Shown piece by piece: positions 6,860 to 11,706 of a stretch of 11,706 bases of DNA. Source of the stretch: Bacteroidales bacterium (lineage in GTDB: Bacteria > Bacteroidota > Bacteroidia > Bacteroidales > UBA932); NCBI GenBank assembly GCA_017555925.1, contig JAFZFL010000090.1, positions 1 to 11,706 of the forward strand, read 5' to 3'. A program made the translations under genes and the position numbers. Position 1 is the first letter of the stretch; the number at the start of each line of letters is the position of its first letter. The notes beneath the pieces are model-generated. The model had not been told where the DNA came from and did no database searches. It saw only the letters and a list, made by a program, of their open reading frames with translations.

Positions 6860-9111
6860 AAATTGAGTTAAAACAGGAGATAAAGAGAATATTCTCCAGA
6901 AAGATATACCTTGTAATATTGATTGTAATCCCCCTCTTTACAATAGTTTTTCTTTCCACCATATTTGGTAATGGCGTAATTGAGGAGGTACCTGTCGGTG
7001 CTGTAGATTATACAGGATCAGTGCTGTCGGGAAGAGTATTGGATAAGGCAGATGCCTCACAGACAATTAGTATAAAAAGTGTATTCATTAGCGAAGACGA
7101 AGCCATAAAAGCCATGCAAAGATTTGAAATTTATGGTTTTATAGTAATACCTCCAGATTTTGACAAAAAACTTTACAGTGGAGCCAAGCCAGAAATAACC
7201 TATTACTGCCACAAATCTCTACTTGCAGTTGGAGAAGAGGTAAATGGCGCAATTCTTAGTGTATTGGCAAATGTGGCAGCCACCTTTATAGAGGAGAGCG
7301 GTTCTGCAGGAGGGCTCAACAAAGAGATGATAAAAGCAATTGTAATGCCCGTAAATATCAGTTCCGCACCAATATACAACAGCGGCCTCAACTTCAGGAC
7401 ATACATTACATTCCCATTTATCTTCATATTTCTGCAAATATTGCTTATTGTTCTTACGGTCTATGCAATAGGCAATTACAAAGGAGGAAGCAGATATGAT
7501 GTATCTGTATTGGAGAGGGGTACAGACAGCACTATCGGTAAATTGCTGCCATACATGGCCATTTTTGGGGTATATGCATTATTGGCGCTCTTTGTATGTT
7601 TTGACCTCCTCTCCATTCCATCCAAAGGTGCCATATATCCGTTGGCAGTTGCAGGTATACTTCTCTTTATTGCTACCATTGGTATTGGTGTTGCAATCTC
7701 TGCTTTTGTACCCAATTTTTCAATTGCAGTGAGCATTGCTTCTATGTATGGTGCATTAGGGGCAACCACCTGCGGTGTAACTTTTCCAATAGACCAGATG
7801 GACAAATGGGTAGAGAGTTTGGCTATACTCTTTCCAGTACGCCATTTTACACGGTTATACCACAATATAGCATATCTTGGATTGCCATTGCACCACTCCT
7901 GGCCGGAACTGATATGGCTATTGCTGTTCTGCTCATTAATAGTTGTTGTCCCATTTTATAAAAAAAGATATTGCAAAAGATCTGCTTCCTCACCATTGGG
8001 CAAAAAGTTCATGAATTTACCAGCAGTTTATGGAGTTGTTCTCATTGTAGCCGGAGGTACTGTAGGATATGGTCTGCTCTATAATTTTCTATATCTTCCC
8101 AACAAGGTAAAGGAGGTTCCAGTTGCCGTCACAGATGAGAGCAACACCCCCTTGAGCCGTAAATTCATATCATATCTGAATGCCACAGAGGGGGTGAACG
8201 TGATATATAACACTTCTGATTATTCAATAGCAAAAAGTGCTATGGAGAGGGAGATAGTAAGGGGTTTGATATATATTCCTCAAGATTTTGAAAAGAAAAT
8301 ATCAACCGCCTCCCAAGCTGTTACAATTATGGAGGGGTCAACAACATCTTTCTTATACTATCTTGCCATACAGGAGAGTTGCGTGGATGTAATGCAGGAG
8401 ATTAATGATGAGTACCGTAACACCGTTGTAAACTCTCTTCCTGTTGAGGGCAAACTGGCCATTGCAAAATCACCCCAATTCTCAATAAATGGAGTTATTC
8501 TTGCCAATGAAAAGGGCGGTTATGCAACGTTTCTTATTCCCATATTCTTTATTGTGGCTCTTTTTCAAACTATGGTTATGGGAATGGGGGTATGGTGCGG
8601 AGCGTACAATTCAAAAAGAAGAGGCAAATACCTCAAATCAGAAGTATCACCACCTGTAAAGACTATATTAAGCTTTGCAGGCATATACTTTATCATATCA
8701 ATATTTCTGGTTGGGTTGGTTCCTCTCCTGTTCAATATGCCATTTTCTGAGGATATTGGAAGGCTCTTTTCATTTGTTGCCATATTTCTCACTGCAACTG
8801 CAATCTTTGCCTACTTCCTCTCAACTTTTTTTACAGATTCAGAGAGTGTGAATCTTGTAGTACCTGTATTCTCCGTCGGATTGATATTTCTGTCGGGAAT
8901 GTCATTTCCAAGAGAGTGTATGCCCTGGATATGGCAGATATGTTACTATATAATACCCTGCTGCCCCGGCATTACCGGATATATAAAACTTAATTGCCTT
9001 TATGCTGCCTTTACAGAGGTTATGCCAGAGATTATTACAATGATTGCACAAATTCTCTTTTATTCACTCATGATTTACATTGTGCTTACTCTAAAAAGAA
9101 AAAAGGAATGA
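6856..9111 (+). CDS. ABC-2-type transporter permease, two fused half-permeases
   Basis: This is an inner-membrane permease for export, of the YhhJ/YbhR type. Its 751 residues are about twice the usual 370-380, and the two halves are homologous. In half one a first helix (about 17-38) leads to EEVPVGAVDYTGSVLSGR and then YGFIVIPPDFDKKL. In half two a helix (389-411) leads to KEVPVAVTDESNTPLSRK and then RGLIYIPQDFEKKI. Each half has a large extracytoplasmic domain after its first helix and about five further helices (roughly 182-367 and 558-745), so the chain looks like a complete pseudo-dimer. The join is near 370-388, after PFYKKRYCKRS. There is no Walker A, Walker B or signature motif, so ATP hydrolysis must come from elsewhere. 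Its ATG overlaps the TGA of the fusion-protein gene, so translation is probably coupled to the broken gene. The last codons overlap the U-tract of the opposing terminator. Confidence 0.88.
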   Translation: MKIELKQEIKRIFSRKIYLVILIVIPLFTIVFLSTIFGNGVIEEVPVGAVDYTGSVLSGRVLDKADASQTISIKSVFISEDEAIKAMQRFEIYGFIVIPPDFDKKLYSGAKPEITYYCHKSLLAVGEEVNGAILSVLANVAATFIEESGSAGGLNKEMIKAIVMPVNISSAPIYNSGLNFRTYITFPFIFIFLQILLIVLTVYAIGNYKGGSRYDVSVLERGTDSTIGKLLPYMAIFGVYALLALFVCFDLLSIPSKGAIYPLAVAGILLFIATIGIGVAISAFVPNFSIAVSIASMYGALGATTCGVTFPIDQMDKWVESLAILFPVRHFTRLYHNIAYLGLPLHHSWPELIWLLLFCSLIVVVPFYKKRYCKRSASSPLGKKFMNLPAVYGVVLIVAGGTVGYGLLYNFLYLPNKVKEVPVAVTDESNTPLSRKFISYLNATEGVNVIYNTSDYSIAKSAMEREIVRGLIYIPQDFEKKISTASQAVTIMEGSTTSFLYYLAIQESCVDVMQEINDEYRNTVVNSLPVEGKLAIAKSPQFSINGVILANEKGGYATFLIPIFFIVALFQTMVMGMGVWCGAYNSKRRGKYLKSEVSPPVKTILSFAGIYFIISIFLVGLVPLLFNMPFSEDIGRLFSFVAIFLTATAIFAYFLSTFFTDSESVNLVVPVFSVGLIFLSGMSFPRECMPWIWQICYYIIPCCPGITGYIKLNCLYAAFTEVMPEIITMIAQILFYSLMIYIVLTLKRKKE

Positions 9112-9136
9112 TGCAGGTTTTTTCCCACATCATTCC
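9093..9136 (-). terminator. intrinsic terminator of the thioredoxin-like lipoprotein gene
   Basis: Read on the minus strand, GGAATGATG and CATCATTCC form nine pairs. Two wobble pairs (U-G and G-U) and two G-C pairs extend the stem to 13 bp, closing an A6 loop. The tract TTTTTTCTTTTT follows directly. On the plus strand the wobbles become C/A mismatches and no U-tract follows, so the terminator serves the minus-strand gene that ends at 9171. The hairpin and U-tract cover the last codons and stop of the opposing permease gene. Confidence 0.85.
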
Positions 9137-9170
9137 CTATAAATATTTCAAACCTGAGAGAATCCGAGGT

Positions 9171-10310
9171 TTACAAATTTGCTTTCAACAACTCTACAAT
9201 CTCTTCCTCAGATGGTTGTCTCTTGATGATAATACCATTCTGGTCTACAAAGATACTTTGTGGAATAAGTCTAACATAGTACTGTTTTGCCACTGCATTA
9301 TCCCAGCCTGCCAAATCAGAAACGTGAATCCAATCCAATTTGTCGCTCTTGATTGCCTTTTCCCAAGCCTCCTGCTCTCTGTCCAAAGAGACTCCTATAA
9401 TTCCAAAACCTTTATTCTTGAACTCCTTGTAAATCCCAACCAAAACTGGATTGAATCTTCTGCAAGGGCTGCACCATGATGCCCAGAAATCTACCATTGT
9501 AACCTTGTTCTTCTTGTACACATCAGAAAATTTCACAGGATTGCCTTTAGGATCATTCATTACAAAATCAGGAGCCTGCATTCCCGGCTGAAGTGATTTA
9601 AGGATAGCAGTAATACTCTCCAACTTTGCAAGGGTCTTGTTGTTGGCAAACTCAGGCAAAGCTCTGAAAGCAGCCACTCTCTCTTCAACCTTATTTATGT
9701 CAATCTCCTCAACATCTGTCAAAGTTGCCTGCAAAGTAAACAATGATGTAGGATGAGACTCAATATAGCTGTTCACCGCCTCATTTACTACATTTGCAAT
9801 ACTGTCATGAACAGCTTTTACTCTATCTTTCTGCTCCTGGGTAGCCTCATTTGAAGAGTATATTTTCAATAGTGAATCCATTTTTACAGACTCATTCAAT
9901 TGGTTATGAATAGCCTTCAATGAATCAGACACTGTCTGGTATCTGCCACCCATGATACTCTTTACAGGTTTTCCACCTTCAGTCAAAGTTATTTTTACTG
10001 AAGATTTTCCTTTCTCCACAAAAATTGATGCATATCTTATATCTTTTTCCCCATTATTCACTGCAACATAAAAGACTTGAGGAGTAGGAATTGAATCCCC
10101 TTTGAACGAGACCTTGCCATTTACCATTACACTCTTATACTCAATAAGATCTTCGGCATTCTTGGCATAGTTTGAGAAAATTACAGTATCTGACTTCAAT
10201 TGGGCCATATCCCCATCAAAAGTAACATCTACAGTATACCCTTTATCAACAGGTGCAGTACAGGCAAACATACAGCATACCAATGCACAAAATACAAACA
10301 GTTTTTTCAT
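9171..10310 (-). CDS. TlpA-like thioredoxin-fold lipoprotein (DUF4369-like N-terminal domain)
   Basis: This is a periplasmic thiol-disulfide oxidoreductase anchored by lipid, likely reducing or oxidising substrate disulfides; the partner is unknown. From the ATG at 10310 it has 379 residues. The N-terminus is a lipoprotein signal peptide (MKKLF, then a hydrophobic run) with lipobox MFAC, giving lipidated Cys17 followed by Thr-Ala-Pro. No acidic surface-export signal follows the Cys, so it probably faces the periplasm. Residues about 25-120 are beta-rich and resemble the DUF4369 domain common in Bacteroidota; 120-235 is a helical linker. The thioredoxin fold (about 240-379) has FWASWCSPCRRF with redox Cys280 and Cys283, and the cis-Pro loop LIPQS near 350. 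An in-frame ATG at 10316 would add two residues. It lies 57 bp after the hexapeptide-protein gene and is probably co-transcribed with it; only a weak promoter-like sequence lies in that gap. A strong terminator follows. Confidence 0.9.
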   Translation of the reverse strand: MKKLFVFCALVCCMFACTAPVDKGYTVDVTFDGDMAQLKSDTVIFSNYAKNAEDLIEYKSVMVNGKVSFKGDSIPTPQVFYVAVNNGEKDIRYASIFVEKGKSSVKITLTEGGKPVKSIMGGRYQTVSDSLKAIHNQLNESVKMDSLLKIYSSNEATQEQKDRVKAVHDSIANVVNEAVNSYIESHPTSLFTLQATLTDVEEIDINKVEERVAAFRALPEFANNKTLAKLESITAILKSLQPGMQAPDFVMNDPKGNPVKFSDVYKKNKVTMVDFWASWCSPCRRFNPVLVGIYKEFKNKGFGIIGVSLDREQEAWEKAIKSDKLDWIHVSDLAGWDNAVAKQYYVRLIPQSIFVDQNGIIIKRQPSEEEIVELLKANL

Positions 10311-10367
10311 AATCATCTATTTAAATTAAATATTAAAAATAATCAATTGAATAGCGGTCAAAGAGAA

Positions 10368-10904
10368 CTACTCCTTAACCTCCTTATACGAATCTTCATT
10401 AAGGAACCACTCCTTGTACATCATATAACCTTGGGCATTCTTATAGGCGGCCTCACCTATTGCCTCACTGCCCTCTTTCACTTTTTTTGCAGGTATGCCG
10501 GCATAAACGCCCGGTTCAAGCAAGCTGTTGCTCAACACCACTGCACCTGCTGCAATTATAGTATTGTCGGGAATAACAGCATTATCCATAAGAATGGCTC
10601 CCATACCTACCAATACATTATTTCCTACTTTAGCTCCATGGATAATAGCATTATGACCTACAGAAACATCATTGCCAATCTCACATACCGACCTCTGATA
10701 TAGCGTATGAAGTACAGCTCCATCCTGTATATTCACCCTGTCTCCAATCTTAATTGTGTTTACATCACCTCTTAATACAGCACTGTACCAGATGCTGCAG
10801 TCATCACCCATAGTTACATCTCCTACAATAGCAGCTGTCTCTGCAATAAAACAATTCTTTCCTATTTTAGGAGTCATTCCGTTCAATTCCCTGATTATAG
10901 CCAT
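10368..10904 (-). CDS. gamma-carbonic-anhydrase-like hexapeptide-repeat protein
   Basis: The 178-residue protein is a left-handed beta-helix of the YrdA/gamma-carbonic-anhydrase family and is expected to form a cytoplasmic trimer. Hexapeptide rungs run from about residue 13 to 140 (for example AAIVGDV, NVLVGMGAIL, NTIIAAGAVV), followed by a C-terminal helix. The three zinc-ligand histidines are present at 66, 84 and 89, with the spacing of the archaeal enzyme Cam (81, 117, 122). Arg45, Asp47, Gln60 and Asp61 match conserved Cam positions. The acidic loop residue of Cam (Glu62) appears replaced by Val48, as in many YrdA-type members whose carbonic anhydrase activity is weak or unproven. I therefore name the fold and metal site rather than assert the reaction. 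The gene has its own promoter just upstream and is separated from rpoC by a terminator. The thioredoxin-like lipoprotein gene follows. Confidence 0.92.
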   Translation of the reverse strand: MAIIRELNGMTPKIGKNCFIAETAAIVGDVTMGDDCSIWYSAVLRGDVNTIKIGDRVNIQDGAVLHTLYQRSVCEIGNDVSVGHNAIIHGAKVGNNVLVGMGAILMDNAVIPDNTIIAAGAVVLSNSLLEPGVYAGIPAKKVKEGSEAIGEAAYKNAQGYMMYKEWFLNEDSYKEVKE

Positions 10905-10921
10905 AACATAATAAATTTGGA

Positions 10922-10952
10922 CAAAAGTATTAAAAAATCATCACGTATGAAA
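10922..10952 (-). promoter_or_regulatory. Bacteroidota-type promoter of the hexapeptide-protein gene
   Basis: On the minus strand TACTTTTG (complement of 10922-10929) matches TAnnTTTG exactly. TTTC (complement of 10949-10952), three of four bases of the -33 box TTTG, lies 19 bases upstream. The predicted start leaves a leader of roughly 10-15 bases before the ATG at 10904. It lies directly downstream of the rpoC terminator, as expected for a new transcription unit. Confidence 0.6.
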
Positions 10953-10972
10953 ACTGTTTTATATCCCGACAG

Positions 10973-11005
10973 AAAAAAGGGGTCATCATTTTCTGACGAC
11001 CCCTT
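10973..11005 (-). terminator. intrinsic terminator of the rpoC transcript
   Basis: On the minus strand GGGGTCGTCA pairs with TGATGACCCC over ten positions (one G-U wobble) around a GAAAA loop, and two A-T pairs extend the base. A run of six T follows immediately (complement of 10973-10978). On the plus strand the wobble becomes an A/C mismatch and only two T follow the stem. The hairpin begins about 30 bases after the rpoC stop. Confidence 0.9.
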
Positions 11006-11035
11006 CATTTTATAATAGCATCTTATAAATTGCCA

Positions 11036-11706
11036 CTACTCAGCTTGCTCTTTTGCAGCCCTGTTTTTTGCCATTCTCTGGTAATCTTCCATTGATGCAA
11101 CAACAAGCTTCTCGTATTCACGTTGACCTGTACCGGCAGGAATTGGATGACCGCAGATAACATTCTCCTTCAATCCCTCCAAAGTATCAACTTTACCACG
11201 GATTGCAGCATCGCTCAACACTTTGGTTGTCTCCTGGAATGACGCCGCACTCATGAAGCTGCTTGTCTTCAATGCAGCACGTGTAATACCCTGAAGAACC
11301 TGATTTGATGTGGCAGGAATGGTATCTCTTGCCTCTACAAGTTTAAGATCCTGACGTTTAAGAATTGAGTTCTCATCTCTCAATCTTCTTACTGAAACAA
11401 TCTGTCCTGCTTTCAATGTCTGCGAATCGCCGGCATCCAAAACTACCTTCTTGTCCCAAATCATATCATTCTCCTGCATAAACTCCCACTTGTCAACCAA
11501 CTGCTCAGGCAAGAAGCGTGTATCACCCGGATCAACAATCTCCACCTTACGCATCATCTGTCTTACAATGATCTCAAAGTGTTTGTCGTTGATCTTAACA
11601 CCCTGCATACGGTAAACCTCCTGAATCTCATTAACAATATACTCCTGAACCTTGGTAGGACCTTGAATTGCAAGAATATCTGCTGGAGAGATGGCACCGT
11701 CTGAAA
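11036..11706 (-). CDS. rpoC: DNA-directed RNA polymerase subunit beta' (C-terminal part; 5' end outside window)
   Basis: This is the 3' end of the gene for the beta' subunit, the largest subunit of RNA polymerase. The frame is open from the right edge to the stop at 11036, giving 222 residues of a protein that in Bacteroides has about 1,400. Recognisable C-terminal beta' sequence includes [19 protein letters not shown], then [20 protein letters not shown], the [15 protein letters not shown] motif and [16 protein letters not shown]. An internal Met at 11608 could be mistaken for a start, but conserved beta' sequence continues upstream of it. The tail after the IPAGTG motif is short and charged (NRAAKEQAE), with no extra domain. 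The gene is last in its transcript, since an intrinsic terminator follows directly. Confidence 0.97.
   Translation of the reverse strand, partial: SDGAISPADILAIQGPTKVQEYIVNEIQEVYRMQGVKINDKHFEIIVRQMMRKVEIVDPGDTRFLPEQLVDKWEFMQENDMIWDKKVVLDAGDSQTLKAGQIVSVRRLRDENSILKRQDLKLVEARDTIPATSNQVLQGITRAALKTSSFMSAASFQETTKVLSDAAIRGKVDTLEGLKENVICGHPIPAGTGQREYEKLVVASMEDYQRMAKNRAAKEQAE

Noticed and set aside
9105..9136. Bidirectional terminator also ending the plus-strand efflux operon
   Set aside because: On the plus strand the stem has C/A mismatches and is followed by CTATAAATATTTC, not a T-run.
10317..10367. Separate promoter for the thioredoxin-like lipoprotein gene
   Set aside because: On the minus strand TTTG and TATTTTTA are present, but the spacer is only 17 bases and the -7 box is imperfect in very AT-rich DNA. 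Co-transcription with the upstream gene is simpler.
11036..11608. A separate 190-residue gene starting at the Met at 11608
   Set aside because: The frame continues upstream with conserved beta' sequence to the window edge; the Met is internal to rpoC.

Overview
The window looks like ordinary chromosomal DNA from a member of the Bacteroidota, probably Bacteroidales. The lineage signs are low-to-moderate GC, start codons without convincing Shine-Dalgarno sequences, promoter-like TAnnTTTG (-7) elements, an RluB-type pseudouridine synthase with a long basic repeat extension, a lipoprotein thioredoxin with a DUF4369-like N-terminal half, and Bacteroides-like RpoC and topoisomerase IV sequences. 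There is no tRNA, rRNA, CRISPR array, insertion sequence or phage gene, and no gene-free stretch longer than about 130 bases.

Layout. (1) Positions 1-4272, all on the minus strand and closely spaced: rluB, then era 24 bp downstream, then topoisomerase IV subunit A 55 bp further on, the last cut by the left window edge. A candidate promoter lies in front of rluB and a weaker one in front of era. (2) Positions 4374-9111, plus strand, divergent from rluB: an efflux operon with a TolC-type outer-membrane channel, a HlyD-type membrane-fusion protein and an ABC-2-type inner-membrane permease. The fusion-protein gene is split by an in-frame TAA. The permease is one 751-residue protein made of two homologous half-permeases. 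No ATP-binding subunit is encoded here. (3) Positions 9093-10952, minus strand: a gamma-carbonic-anhydrase-like hexapeptide protein followed by a TlpA-like lipoprotein. This unit is bounded by a good promoter and a strong intrinsic terminator whose U-tract lies inside the 3' end of the opposing permease gene. (4) Positions 10973-11706, minus strand: the 3' end of rpoC and its intrinsic terminator.

How the genes work together. Group 1 is housekeeping: ribosome maturation (RluB, Era) and chromosome decatenation. Group 2 would be a tripartite exporter spanning both membranes, but its adaptor appears to be broken by one recent nonsense change. Group 3 combines a periplasmic thiol-redox lipoprotein with a cytoplasmic hexapeptide protein; no functional link between the two is evident. 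I found no wholly novel system. The points most worth a second look are the premature stop in the fusion-protein gene, the fused permease without an ATPase, the 39-bp in-frame repeats in rluB, and two terminators whose wobble pairs show which strand they serve.
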